From Nitrospirota bacterium (lineage in GTDB: Bacteria > Nitrospirota > Nitrospiria > Nitrospirales > Nitrospiraceae), in contig JBFMAX010000008.1 in NCBI GenBank assembly GCA_040755395.1, positions 1 through 64,000 on the forward strand: DNA of 64,000 nt, written 5' to 3'. Below, in pieces: positions 1 to 9,524 of this stretch; the stretch's first letter is position 1; the number at the start of each line of letters is the position of its first letter. Under the pieces are notes generated by a model that was not told the origin of the DNA, searched no databases, and saw only the letters and a program-made list of their open reading frames with translations. The position numbers and the translations under genes are program-made.

Positions 1-301
1 CGGTGCTGTGCTCTGCTCCTTCACGGCGGTGCCTCCTTTCATGGCCGGAATGCCTCCGGCTGGGTTTGGTCACCCGAAAGGTTGCCACCGCCTTTTTCCT
101 ATTTCCACACTTTCTGACTATACCTCCATTCTCATATTTCTGTAGGCATAACCGGTATGCTTTGACGAACTCAGCCGTTTCCTGCCTTAACTCTGCGTCG
201 GCCTTCCGTTGTCTATACTCCTGACACGCTATAGCCGCTGCGCCCACCAACTCATCGCAGTTGCGCTGGCCAAAGACGCATCCTGCTAACACGCCTGACA
301 A
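1..301 (-). CDS. possible partial small protein, runs off the window edge
   Basis: An open minus-strand frame covers the whole first 300 bases and continues past the window start. It reads LSGVLAGCVFGQRNC near its beginning and then a Cys/Lys/Arg-rich helical stretch (for example CQEYRQRKADAEL). A TTG at 301 follows a GGAGG by only three bases, so the start is uncertain. The stretch before the first Cys is too short for a normal lipoprotein signal. I do not recognise the family. It may be a gene remnant or a chance open frame. Confidence 0.22.
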   Translation of the reverse strand, partial: MSGVLAGCVFGQRNCDELVGAAAIACQEYRQRKADAELRQETAEFVKAYRLCLQKYENGGIVRKCGNRKKAVATFRVTKPSRRHSGHERRHRREGAEHST

Positions 302-339
302 ATTCCTCCGGGCTCACTGGCGAAGGAAACCAGATAGCT

Positions 340-805
340 TCACTCCACAGCCTGCTCCAGCAACCTGCCAACAGGATCGAGCTTGTCGGCGAGTTCCGTC
401 GGCAGGCCGTGTCGCTCTTGCAACAGCACGGGCGAGTTATAGGTGAGCCACACGTTGCCGTCCTTGTCCTGCCAGGCCAAGGCTTTCATGGGGAGATCAA
501 TCGCGACCGTTGGCTTGGCCTTCATCAGGGCAGTTCCTCCTTTGGGGTCGCCGAAAATCAGGAGCTCCGTCGGCTTCATTTCCAGTCCGACACTTTTCGC
601 CTCTCCGCTATGATTGATACGGACGAAGATTTTCATCCCTTTCGCCGTTACGGCCTTCTTCGATACCATTGATCGTTTCGGGAACCGAATACTTGCTCGG
701 CTTGGTCACCAGAGTGCGGTCCGCCCGAGCTAGACCAATAAGCACAACTAAGCTCCCCAAACCGACATACAGAAGGTCATTCAAGAGCGTACGAAAGGAC
801 ATCAT
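340..805 (-). pseudogene. DUF302 family protein, split by a frameshift
   Basis: Two overlapping frames together make one DUF302 protein. The first (from 805) gives a membrane or signal segment (LYVGLGSLVVLIGLARA) followed by a segment ending VPETINGIE. The second (to 340) continues with TAKGMKIFVRINHSGEAKS and the hallmark PTELLIFGDPKGGTALM and LPMKALAWQDKDGNVWLTY. DUF302 proteins normally carry these parts in one frame: the switch falls near 650-665, around a GAAGAAGGCC stretch, and needs a one-base indel. DUF302 is a small periplasmic or cytosolic fold of unknown function. A sequencing or assembly error is the main alternative to a true pseudogene. Confidence 0.75.
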
Positions 806-837
806 GGGCGACTCCTTCTGCTCTTTCCCATAGAATC

Positions 838-1788
838 CTACAGCGGAGTGCTCGGCGTCGTGCGCTTCGGCAACGAGGAGGTCGCCGACACGACGGCGTG
901 AAGGGCGTCGAGAAACGTGTCGGTATTCCGAAGCGCGGCTAGGAAGTAATTGCGCCGGGCCACAGCGGGCAGATCAAAGAACCAGTACCAAGACATGAGC
1001 GGTGAAATATGTAACCGGCTGCCCCCGGTTTTCTCTGTCAGGTGATGATCGCCGAAATACCCTCGCGTGGCGGAAATGATGCACGAGTTGATCACGCTCG
1101 GGTCCTGGTAGCGTTTGCCCTGCGCATACAGGACCGCCTCTTCGTACAGTCGATACGCGTCCATTTGCGGCGCCAATGCGCAGCCGCCCAGAAAGGCATT
1201 GGTCTCCATGAGCCCCGCCACGTTTTCCAGTACTTGCGTGTGTGCGACATCCGGTTCGATAGTCAGTCCCAGGCAAGCATGAATTCGCACAGCCAACTGT
1301 TTGAGTTCGTTGACGGCGAAGAGCGAGATCGCATCCTCAACGAACGTGCCCATCCCAGACTCATCCCCTCGAACCAGACTGTCCACCCCGCCGTCGATCA
1401 GGACGATGCCGTCAATGGACAGCCGCTCGATCAGCACCCGATAGTTCTCCAGTAACGGTTTGGCACCGGTTTTGTGAAAGGACCAAATGGTGACACGTTG
1501 GTTGCGCTTCTCCGCAAACCACTGCGCCAGGGAGAGCTCGGGAAAATAGGGCAAAAAATCCGTGAGACCGGCATCCACGCCGACCAGCGTCGGCGACACA
1601 CGGGTACCGTCCTGCAGCGACGCGATATCCGAGAAGCTGAAGCTGGCCAGGTGGGCCTCTTTTCCTCGATACTGCAGCTCGAAATAAATCGGCAACCCGC
1701 AGAACAGATCGAACCCGCCGCCCATTCCGGCGATCAGGAGATTTTCGCAAGAGGCCAGCTGATCAATGATCGGCAGGTTGAGGTGCAC
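838..1788 (-). CDS. DUF1152 family protein
   Basis: About 316 residues. The N-terminal part has the DUF1152 signature of a glycine-rich loop (LLIAGMGGGFDLFCGLPIYFEL begins near residue 18, quoted in part: AGMGGGFDLFCGLP) and a later acidic motif LIDGGVDSLVRGDESG, which resembles a nucleotide- or sugar-binding site. The family is uncharacterised and widespread in environmental bacteria. Two GTG codons compete for the start: the one at 1788 is preceded by GGAGAGG at a good distance, while the one at 1794 touches that ribosome site. The gene lies upstream of the DUF302 remnant on the same strand. No function can be assigned. Confidence 0.8.
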   Translation of the reverse strand: MHLNLPIIDQLASCENLLIAGMGGGFDLFCGLPIYFELQYRGKEAHLASFSFSDIASLQDGTRVSPTLVGVDAGLTDFLPYFPELSLAQWFAEKRNQRVTIWSFHKTGAKPLLENYRVLIERLSIDGIVLIDGGVDSLVRGDESGMGTFVEDAISLFAVNELKQLAVRIHACLGLTIEPDVAHTQVLENVAGLMETNAFLGGCALAPQMDAYRLYEEAVLYAQGKRYQDPSVINSCIISATRGYFGDHHLTEKTGGSRLHISPLMSWYWFFDLPAVARRNYFLAALRNTDTFLDALHAVVSATSSLPKRTTPSTPL

Positions 1789-1864
1789 GCACACCTCTCC
1801 GCTCAGGAAGGCAAGGGGAAAGAGATCCGCCCGTTTCGAGACAATCGGGTGAAGGGAGGCCGGC

Positions 1865-2422
1865 TTACCGCACCGTAGTGGCGTCTCCGACCCTGCCGCG
1901 GGATTTGAAAAACACGACCGCGAACTTTTCGATCAGGCTCCGCAGGCCTTTTCGGATGCTGTCGGGCACCTGGTCTTTCGGCCCATAGCCAAGCAGAGCA
2001 TGACCCCACACCGCGTTCGGCGCTTTGAGTGCCACGTACGGACCGGCGTTGCAATCCACGTGATAGGCCACGATGTACTCTTCCCCGACCGTCCACACTT
2101 CGCAATTGATAAAGCCGACCTGATTCGGCCGCTCGACTCCGTCAAGCGACGGTCCTCCGGAACCTTCCAACGCCACCCCGGGAAAATTGTTCAGGAACGC
2201 CAGTCTCGTGAGATCGGTCAACTCGGCGCTCTTGAGCCCGAGCTTCTCCGCGCTGCCCTGTGTCTGCACCTCGACAGAGACGAATTTTTTAATCTGCTGT
2301 AACTCGGCAATGGGGGCCCGTTCAGGATGCTTATCCGCCTCCGGCGCCGCCCGTGTGAGGGTGGGCGCCACACTCACGAACAAGGCGCAGAGCACGAGAG
2401 CGAGCTTACGACCCAGAACCAT
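1865..2422 (-). CDS. secreted protein of unknown function
   Basis: The 185-residue product begins with a clear Sec signal peptide (MVLGRKLALVLCALFVSVAP, likely cut after TRA near residue 25). The mature part has no domain I recognise. It holds two well-spaced Cys residues (in FINCEVW and HVDCNAG) that could form a disulfide in the periplasm. The ATG at 2422 is preceded by a GGAGGTGG-like ribosome site. It follows the lipoprotein pair on the same strand with a 149-bp gap. Likely a periplasmic protein; function unknown. Confidence 0.75.
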   Translation of the reverse strand: MVLGRKLALVLCALFVSVAPTLTRAAPEADKHPERAPIAELQQIKKFVSVEVQTQGSAEKLGLKSAELTDLTRLAFLNNFPGVALEGSGGPSLDGVERPNQVGFINCEVWTVGEEYIVAYHVDCNAGPYVALKAPNAVWGHALLGYGPKDQVPDSIRKGLRSLIEKFAVVFFKSRGRVGDATTVR

Positions 2423-2571
2423 CGTGCCACCTCCTGCGTCGCCCGGTTAAGCATTCGAGGCCCCAGTTTGCCATAAGTCGGGCGGGCCGATCACGGCAAA
2501 AGCGATTTGGCCGCTCCTTCCCCTCCTGCCCTTCCGCTCGCCGTCACGGATCCGGATCGAAGCCATCGCTC

Positions 2572-2955
2572 TCACAAGGCCGGCTTCTGCACTCCGATCG
2601 TTGTATTGCACGCGAGCGGCATCAACTCACCGCCGTGGAGAAACGACTTGTGGGTCCAGTGCCTGAGCACCCCGTCAGTGTCAAACCTGAGCGTGTACTC
2701 ATCGCACCATGACCCGGTGGTTGCCCACGTATTCTGACTTCCCGGCTCCAATTGCCGAACCTCGTACACCCAGACCGGTTCTCCAGCCTGAGTGATCGCC
2801 ACCCGTTGCGGTTCTCCTAGTTGTTGTCTGACGTCCTCCAGGGTGGCCCGGTCCTGCGCTGACTCCAGATAACGGCTTTCCTCGGGAACGAACAGGGCAC
2901 ATCCCGCCGTCAGCACGCACAGACCGAGAACAGGGATGTGAAGGATGGTCTTCAT
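2572..2955 (-). CDS. small lipoprotein, tandem paralog 1
   Basis: 127 residues with a lipoprotein signal: a hydrophobic segment ending LTAGC, with Cys19 the expected lipidated residue. The body reads AQDRATLEDVRQQLGEPQRV, a pattern reminiscent of the SmpA/OmlA (BamE-like) fold, where a short helix pair precedes a GxP turn, followed by WVYEV and WCDEYTLRFD. The next gene upstream (start 3355) encodes a 127-residue protein with the same layout, so this is a tandem duplication. Likely anchored to a membrane facing the periplasm; function unknown. Confidence 0.8.
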   Translation of the reverse strand: MKTILHIPVLGLCVLTAGCALFVPEESRYLESAQDRATLEDVRQQLGEPQRVAITQAGEPVWVYEVRQLEPGSQNTWATTGSWCDEYTLRFDTDGVLRHWTHKSFLHGGELMPLACNTTIGVQKPAL

Positions 2956-2971
2956 CGTGCACCTCCGCCTG

Positions 2972-3355
2972 TTAGAGCTGGTCCGACGTTTTCACTTGAT
3001 AGCCGCCGGGCACGCAATAGGTCGGCGCGTACTCGCCGCCATGAAAATAGGACTGATGCGTCCACCGCCGCAGAACGGCTTGGTCGTCGAACGTGAGGAC
3101 GTATTCGTCGCACCACATGCCCGGCGCCGTCGTCCGATTCCCCGGCTGCTGCGTCCGAATCTGGTAAACCCAGAGCGCTTCCCCCGTCTGCGTGGCGGCT
3201 GTCAGCGTAGGCGGTCCGAGTCGCTGCCGGACTTCCTCCTGCGTCGCACGATCTTGAGCGGTTCGCAAGTAGGCCGTTTCTTTGGGCTCGACCATCGCGC
3301 AGCCCATGGCAATCAGCACGAAAGCCGACAGAATGATCAGACGGCTCCTGTTCAA
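2972..3355 (-). CDS. small lipoprotein, tandem paralog 2
   Basis: I place the start at a TTG at 3355, six bases after GGGAGG. This gives a 127-residue lipoprotein (MNRSRLIILSAFVLIAMGC, lipidated Cys19) of exactly the same length as its downstream neighbour. Shared blocks include AQDRAT.EEVRQ.LG.P, WVYQ, MWCDEYVLTFD, VLRRWTHQSYFHGGE. A longer reading from an ATG further upstream would destroy the signal peptide and is unlikely. The gap to paralog 1 is 16 bp, so the two are probably cotranscribed. BamE/SmpA-like fold is an inference. Confidence 0.8.
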   Translation of the reverse strand: MNRSRLIILSAFVLIAMGCAMVEPKETAYLRTAQDRATQEEVRQRLGPPTLTAATQTGEALWVYQIRTQQPGNRTTAPGMWCDEYVLTFDDQAVLRRWTHQSYFHGGEYAPTYCVPGGYQVKTSDQL

Positions 3356-3462
3356 AGAACACCTCCCGGACGCGGTCTGTCCTCGTCGTTCACCATCTGA
3401 CATTCTACACCCAGGCTTTCCTCCTGGGAACAGGCTGCCTCGGCTTCGTTCGGTGCTCGCAC

Positions 3463-4365
3463 TTACGGAGCCTTGCCCGGCAAGACCTGATAGAAGCCGT
3501 TGACCTGCATCAGCTCTACCGCGGTGTCGAACAGAGCACTGAGCGTCTTGCTTGAGAAGATCTCTTGCTTGGGCCCGTCCGCGACGATTCTTCCCTTTTT
3601 CAAGAGCACGATTCGGGAGACCTCGGGCGGAATCTCGTGAATGTGGTGGGTCACGAGGATCAGCGTCTTGCCCTGCCGCATGAGATTCCGGACGAGATCG
3701 AGGTAGTGAAAACACGCCTGCAGGTCGAGGCCGCACGTCGGCTCATCCAGCACCAGCGCGGCGGGATTGTGAATCAGGGCGCGCCCGAGCAGAAAGCGTC
3801 GCTGCTCACCCGCGGACATCCGGCCGAACAGCCGATCTGCAAGATGGGCGATCCCAAGTTCTTGCATCACCTGGCCGGCTCGCTCGCGCTGCGTCGCACC
3901 GAATATTTGGTATTCGTAAGTTCCGATGCTCGCGTCATACCCGGACAGGATCACGTCCTCCCCCCTCACGTGTTCCAAGTACTGATGCTGCAGATCATGG
4001 GACACGACGCCCAGATGCTGACGCAGGTCCCACACGTTCCAGCCTTCCTGTCCGAACAGGCGGAGAGAACTGCCTTCGCGTGAGACGGGATGAAGCTCAC
4101 AGGAGAGAAGCTTGAGCAGCGTGGACTTGCCCGCGCCGTTCGGGCCGAGGATAGCCGTATGGCATCCGGCGGGAATAGTCAGCGACAGATCGGTCAAAAC
4201 GCGGGTGTCACTCCGATACGCGGTGACATGCGAGAGCTCGACGATGTTCGAATACGTCATCGACCGCAAGCCGGTCTCGCGGGATTCGTCGTGCGACCCT
4301 GACGATGCCTGCGCATCCCGGGAATATCCTTCCATCCTGCCCTCTTCGCCGAGACAGGTTTCCAT
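3463..4365 (-). CDS. ABC transporter ATP-binding protein
   Basis: 300 residues. Walker A GPNGAGKS is at 74-81, the signature motif is MSAGEQRR, Walker B is ALVLDEPTCG, and the H-loop is LVTHH. All are intact, so it should hydrolyse ATP. The order and spacing resemble the YlmA/ModF-like single-domain ATPases. No permease or binding protein lies next to it, so the transported substrate or other role cannot be told. The ATG at 4365 follows AGGTGAGG; a later ATG at 4260 (MTYSNIVEL) would remove a low-complexity 35-residue lead and is the main alternative start. Confidence 0.88.
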   Translation of the reverse strand: METCLGEEGRMEGYSRDAQASSGSHDESRETGLRSMTYSNIVELSHVTAYRSDTRVLTDLSLTIPAGCHTAILGPNGAGKSTLLKLLSCELHPVSREGSSLRLFGQEGWNVWDLRQHLGVVSHDLQHQYLEHVRGEDVILSGYDASIGTYEYQIFGATQRERAGQVMQELGIAHLADRLFGRMSAGEQRRFLLGRALIHNPAALVLDEPTCGLDLQACFHYLDLVRNLMRQGKTLILVTHHIHEIPPEVSRIVLLKKGRIVADGPKQEIFSSKTLSALFDTAVELMQVNGFYQVLPGKAP

Positions 4366-4515
4366 GAAACCTCACCTTTTCCTGAAACGCAACTCGATTG
4401 CGACGCCGCCTGTCGACAGGAGGCTCACCCGGCACTTGCGCTTCAGTCGTACAGTCGGCACTATCGGCCCTGCCACCGTCTGAACCTTCAGCCGGCAGAA
4501 AGGAGACGATGCCCC

Positions 4516-5196
4516 GTGTCTGTCTACAGCACAACCGCTCGACTTTTGCAGATCATCGTTCTCTTACTGGACGTTCTGACAACCATTGGCCTTAGCCATG
4601 GATTCCCACTGGGCACGGCGGAGGCGGAGATCCGGCCGCATCTGAAGGTCGGCACCATCGCCTGGGATCAACTGGGCGGCGTCGGCGGGCACAAGTCGCT
4701 GGTCGGCGCCGGGCTCACCACGAACGTGGACTGGGAACGCGTCGGAACCAGGCTTGCCGTTGAGAAATGGTGGGTGGCCGAAGGCTTGGATGACGACCGA
4801 GGGATCATTCCCAAGGAAGGCTATAGCCTCTCCGCCGACGCCAGGTACGACTTCAGAACCGGATCGGTCCGGCTCTTTCCGTTCGCCGGCCTGGGCTATG
4901 ACACCTGGGAAGACCGCGGCGCGCCGGCGAGTTGGGATACCCTGCGATTTCTCAGTTGGCGGGCGGGTGCCGGCCTCGACCATGACCGGGGATACATTTC
5001 AGCGGGACTGCTTCGGCCGTTTGCCGTAAATGCCGTCGGCGGCCCGGATCCCAGAGCTCGATACGGATTCACGCTCGAAGGCGGAATCCGCGTGAACGCC
5101 GTGACGATCGGCCTGTTCTACAAATCTCTCGGGTTTCAGGACCCGGACGCCAAAATGGTCCAGAGCGGCGTGTTCGTGGGATATCACTTTAAGTGA
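4516..5196 (+). CDS. outer-membrane beta-barrel-like protein
   Basis: 226 residues starting at a GTG after AAAGGAGA. A hydrophobic N-terminus (LLQIIVLLLDVLTTIGLSHG) is a signal peptide or anchor. The remainder alternates polar and hydrophobic residues in repeated strands rich in Gly, Tyr and Trp (for example RLFPFAGLGYDTWED, FTLEGGIRVNAVTIGLFYKS) and ends VFVGYHFK. An aromatic C-terminal strand of this kind is typical of outer-membrane barrels. It is the only plus-strand gene in this part. The assignment rests on composition, not on a recognised family. Confidence 0.65.
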   Translation: MSVYSTTARLLQIIVLLLDVLTTIGLSHGFPLGTAEAEIRPHLKVGTIAWDQLGGVGGHKSLVGAGLTTNVDWERVGTRLAVEKWWVAEGLDDDRGIIPKEGYSLSADARYDFRTGSVRLFPFAGLGYDTWEDRGAPASWDTLRFLSWRAGAGLDHDRGYISAGLLRPFAVNAVGGPDPRARYGFTLEGGIRVNAVTIGLFYKSLGFQDPDAKMVQSGVFVGYHFK

Positions 5197-5215
5197 CGGC
5201 GAGCCGAGCCGGTCG

Positions 5216-6979
5216 TTACTCGATGAGATCGAGCTTGATCCGCAACTCTTTCAACTGGTCGGGGCTGACCGGCGAGGGAGCCTCGGTCATGGGACACTGG
5301 GCCTTCTGAGTTTTTGGGAAAGCGATCACATCGCGGATGGAGTCGGCGCCGCCCAGAATCATGATCAGCCGGTCAAGCCCGAAGGCAATCCCGCCGTGCG
5401 GAGGGGCGCCATACTCGAGGGCTTCCAGCAAAAACCCGAACTTGGCCTCCGCCTGCTCCTTGCCGATGCCGAGCAGGTCGAGGATCTTCATCTGCACATC
5501 GCGTCGATGGTTGCGGATGCTTCCTCCGCCGATTTCATTCCCGTTCAAGACCATGTCGTAGGCCTTGGCTCTCGCCCTCAACGGATCAGAATCGAGAAAC
5601 TTCACGTCGTCATCCAACGGCGCCGCAAAGGGGTTGTGCATGAACACGTAGCGTTTCGCCTCCTGATCGTAATCCAGCAGCGGGAATTCGATGATCCAGA
5701 GCGGCCGCCACGCAGACTTGTCGATCAGGTTCAGTTCCTCCCCCAGCAGGAGCCGCAGCCGGCCCAGCACGTCGTGCACCACGCCGGGCTTGTCCGCCAC
5801 GAAGAGCACCAGGTCGCCGACCGCCGCGTCCGGCAAGACCGCCAGCAGCGCCCTGGCGTCCAAGAACTTCGCGATGACGGAATCGAGCTGTCCCTCACCG
5901 ACGATCTTGACCCAGGCCAATCCCTTCGCCCCGAAACTCTTGGCCGTCTCGCCGAGCCCGTCGATCCGCGTCCGCGAAATGGCCGCGCCGCCCTTGACGA
6001 TCAACGCCTTCACGAGACCGCCTTTGGCGACGGCGTCTTTGAACACTTTAAATTCGCTCTTTGCCGCGAAGTCCGTCAGGTCATAGAGCGGCATGTCGAA
6101 CCGCAGATCCGGCTTGTCGGAGCCGTAGCGGCCGACGGCTTCCGCATAGGTCATCCGCGGAAAGGGCGTGGGCAACTCGACGCCGGCGGCTTCCTTGAAG
6201 ACCGTGCTGATCAGCCGTTCCGTCAACGACATGACCTGGTCGCGGTCCGCGAAGGACATCTCGATATCGATCTGCGTGAACTCCGGTTGCCGGTCGTTGC
6301 GCAAATCTTCGTCCCGGAAACAACGGGCGATCTGATAATAGCGATCCATCCCGCTGACCATCAGGATCTGTTTGAACAGTTGCGGCGACTGCGGCAACGC
6401 GTAGAACGAGCCGGGATTGACGCGGCTGGGGACGAGATAGTCCCGCGCGCCTTCCGGCGTGCTTTTGGTCAGCATGGGGGTTTCGACTTCCAGGAAACCC
6501 TGCGCATTCAGGAAGGCCCGTGTGTGCTGCGTGACCGCGTGGCGGAGGGCGATCAGGCGCTGCATGGTCGGCCGTCGCAGGTCCAGATACCGGTACTTGA
6601 GCCGGATCGCTTCGGTGACGTCGGCCTCGTCCTCGATGAGGAACGGCGGCGTCTTCGACTCGTTGAGAATCTCCACGGAATCGACCAGCACTTCGATCGC
6701 ACCGGTCGCAAGGTCGGGATTCTCCGAGCCTTCCGGCCGCAGCGCCACCTGTCCGCGGACCGAGACGACATATTCGCTCCGAAGATCATGGGCGTGCTGA
6801 TGCGAGGCCGGGCTCCGCTCCGCGTTGAACACGATCTGCGTGATCCCGTGCCGGTCTCGGAGGTCGATGAAAATCACGCTGCCATGATCCCGGCGCCGTT
6901 GCACCCAGCCGTTCAACACGACGGTCTGCCCCACGTGGGCCTTGGTCAGCTCGCCGCAGTGATGGGTCCGCATCAACAT
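5216..6979 (-). CDS. aspS: aspartate--tRNA ligase
   Basis: 587 residues, the usual bacterial AspRS length. It charges tRNA-Asp with aspartate in the cytosol. The N-terminal OB-fold anticodon-binding domain covers about 1-110 ([20 protein letters not shown]). The class II catalytic core shows motif 2 as [18 protein letters not shown] (221-238) and motif 3 as [13 protein letters not shown] near the C-terminus. The bacterial-type insertion domain lies between them. Its start overlaps the end of the pseudouridine synthase by 7 bp, so they are probably cotranscribed. Whether it also charges tRNA-Asn cannot be decided from the sequence alone. Confidence 0.97.
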   Translation of the reverse strand: MLMRTHHCGELTKAHVGQTVVLNGWVQRRRDHGSVIFIDLRDRHGITQIVFNAERSPASHQHAHDLRSEYVVSVRGQVALRPEGSENPDLATGAIEVLVDSVEILNESKTPPFLIEDEADVTEAIRLKYRYLDLRRPTMQRLIALRHAVTQHTRAFLNAQGFLEVETPMLTKSTPEGARDYLVPSRVNPGSFYALPQSPQLFKQILMVSGMDRYYQIARCFRDEDLRNDRQPEFTQIDIEMSFADRDQVMSLTERLISTVFKEAAGVELPTPFPRMTYAEAVGRYGSDKPDLRFDMPLYDLTDFAAKSEFKVFKDAVAKGGLVKALIVKGGAAISRTRIDGLGETAKSFGAKGLAWVKIVGEGQLDSVIAKFLDARALLAVLPDAAVGDLVLFVADKPGVVHDVLGRLRLLLGEELNLIDKSAWRPLWIIEFPLLDYDQEAKRYVFMHNPFAAPLDDDVKFLDSDPLRARAKAYDMVLNGNEIGGGSIRNHRRDVQMKILDLLGIGKEQAEAKFGFLLEALEYGAPPHGGIAFGLDRLIMILGGADSIRDVIAFPKTQKAQCPMTEAPSPVSPDQLKELRIKLDLIE

Positions 6980-7821
6980 GCGCGCCTCCGGCGCAGGTGC
7001 GAGGCGGGGGGCGAGAGGCGAGAGGCGTGACCGGGGACGGGCTCATGGGTTTCATGGACATTCGCACCGCCAGCCGCTCGCCTCGTGCCTCTGGCCACAC
7101 GATCTCGAACGAGATCGCGGATCGCGTTCGCTTCCCGATCCGTCAGATACCGAAACTCACCCGGTTCGAGGTCTCCCAGCGACAAGGGACCGAACCGAAC
7201 CCGCGTGAGTTTAAGCACCGGGTGCCCGACCGCCTCCAACATGCGTTTCACCTGATGCTTCCGGCCTTCGTGAATCGTGATTTCCAGCCAGGAATTCTGC
7301 TCCGCCTTCCGGACCGGCCTGACCGTCGCCGGCCCGGTCGGCCCGTCCTCCAGCGTGACCCCGCGCGCCAGCCGATCCATTTGTTCGCGCGACAACACGC
7401 CTTTCACCTTGATCAGATAGGTCTTCGGCACATGATACCGCGGATGCAACAACGCCTGCGCGAGTTCGCCGTGATTCGTCAGCAGCATCAGGCCTTCGCT
7501 GTCGAAATCCAGCCGCCCGACCGGAAACACCCGCACGCTGACGCCGCGCAGCAAATCCTTGACCGTCGGCCTGCCTTCGGGATCCTCCAAGGTGGACACG
7601 ACACCCTTGGGCTTGTTCAGCATGAGATAGACGTAAGGCTGCACGGCCCTGAGATGCCGGCCGTTCACCTTCACATGGTCACGAGTCGGATCCACTTTCG
7701 TGCCGAGTTCCCGCACGACCTTCCCGTTCACCGTGACCAGCCCTTCGGCGATCATCCGCTCCGCCTTCCGGCGTGAGGCCAGGCCGGTGCCGGCGATGAG
7801 TTTCTGCAGGCGAATTTCCAT
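6973..7821 (-). CDS. rRNA pseudouridine synthase, RluB/RsuA family
   Basis: 282 residues from the ATG at 7821. An N-terminal S4 RNA-binding domain ([20 protein letters not shown]) is followed by the catalytic domain with the family motif [14 protein letters not shown], whose Asp is the nucleophile, then KTYLIKVKG and [12 protein letters not shown]. RluB acts on 23S rRNA and RsuA on 16S; the sequence fits RluB better. A longer reading to 7947 would only add residues encoded by the spacer repeat. The last 30 residues or so are encoded by another word-repeat hairpin (6993-7095) and look non-native. Confidence 0.92.
   Translation of the reverse strand: MEIRLQKLIAGTGLASRRKAERMIAEGLVTVNGKVVRELGTKVDPTRDHVKVNGRHLRAVQPYVYLMLNKPKGVVSTLEDPEGRPTVKDLLRGVSVRVFPVGRLDFDSEGLMLLTNHGELAQALLHPRYHVPKTYLIKVKGVLSREQMDRLARGVTLEDGPTGPATVRPVRKAEQNSWLEITIHEGRKHQVKRMLEAVGHPVLKLTRVRFGPLSLGDLEPGEFRYLTDREANAIRDLVRDRVARGTRRAAGGANVHETHEPVPGHASRLSPPASHLRRRRAC
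6993..7095. repeat. word-repeat hairpin 1 (word like GAGGCG)
   Basis: The left arm holds reiterated GCGAGAGGCGAGAGGC-type words. The right arm (about 7073-7095) holds their complement (CTCGCCTCGTGCCTCTGG). It lies inside the 3-prime end of the pseudouridine synthase and just upstream of aspS, so its arms are translated as a Pro/Arg/Ser-rich tail. Same architecture as the other word hairpins listed, with its own word. Confidence 0.6.
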
Positions 7822-7824
7822 AAA

Positions 7825-7963
7825 CCGTATCTCGTCGCTCGTGAAGCGTATTTCGTATTTCTGAACCGCCGTATCTCGTGAAGCGTTACTCGTAACTCGC
7901 GAAGTATCGCTAGAGTTAGTGGGGCGACTTCCTTCTTCACGCTTCACGCTTCACGTTCTTCCG
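7825..7963. repeat. word-repeat hairpin 2 (word like CGTGAAGCGT)
   Basis: The spacer between guaA and the pseudouridine synthase gene is almost wholly made of degenerate repeats. The left side has CGTGAAGCGTATTTCG and CGTGAAGCGTTACTCG; the right side has the complementary CTTCACGCTTCACGCTTCAC. The arms can fold into a long imperfect hairpin. No gene is seen in it. Confidence 0.65.
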
Positions 7964-9520
7964 CTACTCCCATTCTATCGTGCTGGGCGGCTTCGAACTG
8001 ATGTCGTACACCACCCGATTGACGCCTTTGACTTCGTTGATGATGCGATTGGAGATCCTCCCCAACAGCTCCGGCGGCAGTCTCGCCCAGTCGGCGGTCA
8101 TGCCGTCGAGGCTCGTCACGGCCCGGATGGCGATCACATGCTCATAGGTCCGCTGATCCCCCATGACGCCGACGGTGCGGATCGGCAGCAACACGGCGAA
8201 CGCCTGCCACAACTCTTGATAAAGCCCGGCCGCGCGGATCTCCTGATCCACGATCATCTCCGCGTCACGGAGAATCGCCAGTCGCTCCTGCGTGACGGCC
8301 CCCAGCACACGGATGGCGAGCCCCGGTCCGGGGAACGGCTGCCGCCAGATAATGTCGTCCGGCAGGCCCAACTCTTTGCCCAGCACTCGCACCTCGTCCT
8401 TGAACAGTTCGCGCAGCGGCTCGATGAGCTTCAGCTTCATCCGAGCGGGCAACCCGCCGACGTTGTGATGCGTCTTGATCGTCGCGGACGGCCCTTTGAA
8501 ACTCACGCTTTCGATGACGTCCGGATACAGCGTGCCTTGCACCAGAAACTTGATCGCGCCCAGCTTCTTGGCCTCCGCCTCGAAGTTTTTGATGAAGAGC
8601 CGCCCGATGATCCTGCGTTTGCGCTCCGGATCGGTCACGTTCTTGAGCGCGGTCAGGAACTGCGGCGAGCGGTCGAGGAACCGGAGATTCAGCTTCAAGT
8701 GCGACGCGAAGGTCTTTTGCACCTGTTCACCCTCCCCGGCCCTGAGGACGCCGTTGTCCACAAAGACGCAGGTCAACTGGTTGCCGATCGCCTGATGGGT
8801 GAGCGCCGCGGCCACCGAGGAATCGACCCCTCCGCTCAAGGCGCAGATCACCTTTTCCTTCCCGACTTGTTCGCGTATCTGCCGGACCGCCGTGTCCACA
8901 TAGGATCGCATCGTCCAGGTGGGTTTGCATCCGCAAATGTCGTAGACGAAATTGCGCAGGATACGGGTCCCTTCGACCGTGTGCGCCACCTCCGGATGAA
9001 ACTGAAGGCAGTAAATTTTTCGGCCGCCTCCGTCCATCTTCATCGCGGCCACCGGCGAATTCGCCGTATGGGCGATCGAGCGGAACCCCTTCGGCATGCG
9101 CTCGATGCGGTCGCCGTGGGACATCCAGACCGTGGTGGAGGAGCCCTCGCCCACGCCGTTGAACAGATCGGAGCGATCGTCGATGACCAGATCCGCGCGG
9201 CCGTATTCCCGCCTGGTCGCTTTCGCCACCTCCCCATCCAGCAGGTGCGTGACCAGTTGCATGCCGTAGCAGATGCCGAGAATGGGAATATCCTGATCCA
9301 GCAGTTGCTTGGAGATCGACGGGGCCTTGCGCTCGTAGACACTGGCGGGCCCTCCCGACAGCACGAGCCCCTTGGGACGATACGCCAGAATGGTCGCGAG
9401 CGGCGCCGAACACGGAAGGATCTGGGAATACACCTGGGCTTCGCGGATGCGGCGGGCGATGAGCTGCGTGTATTGGGACCCGAAATCGAGGACGAGGATG
9501 CGATCGTGCCAGAGTTCCAT
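7964..9520 (-). CDS. guaA: GMP synthase (glutamine-hydrolysing)
   Basis: 518 residues. It converts XMP to GMP with ATP and glutamine. The N-terminal class I amidotransferase has its nucleophile Cys84 in GICYGMQL and its His in [10 protein letters not shown]. The ATP pyrophosphatase P-loop is [10 protein letters not shown]. The C-terminal dimerisation domain ends with the typical PPSTIEWE. All parts are intact. It follows guaB on the same strand (99-bp gap holding a word hairpin), giving the two-step IMP-to-GMP route in one cluster. Confidence 0.97.
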   Translation of the reverse strand: MELWHDRILVLDFGSQYTQLIARRIREAQVYSQILPCSAPLATILAYRPKGLVLSGGPASVYERKAPSISKQLLDQDIPILGICYGMQLVTHLLDGEVAKATRREYGRADLVIDDRSDLFNGVGEGSSTTVWMSHGDRIERMPKGFRSIAHTANSPVAAMKMDGGGRKIYCLQFHPEVAHTVEGTRILRNFVYDICGCKPTWTMRSYVDTAVRQIREQVGKEKVICALSGGVDSSVAAALTHQAIGNQLTCVFVDNGVLRAGEGEQVQKTFASHLKLNLRFLDRSPQFLTALKNVTDPERKRRIIGRLFIKNFEAEAKKLGAIKFLVQGTLYPDVIESVSFKGPSATIKTHHNVGGLPARMKLKLIEPLRELFKDEVRVLGKELGLPDDIIWRQPFPGPGLAIRVLGAVTQERLAILRDAEMIVDQEIRAAGLYQELWQAFAVLLPIRTVGVMGDQRTYEHVIAIRAVTSLDGMTADWARLPPELLGRISNRIINEVKGVNRVVYDISSKPPSTIEWE

Positions 9521-9524
9521 GAAG

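Noticed and set aside
2423-2571. Terminator after the lipoprotein genes
   Set aside because: Short GC-rich inverted bases exist but no stem followed by a T-run on the transcribed strand.
5396-7030. Plus-strand open frame opposite aspS
   Set aside because: Shadow of aspS; no ribosome site or recognisable protein features.
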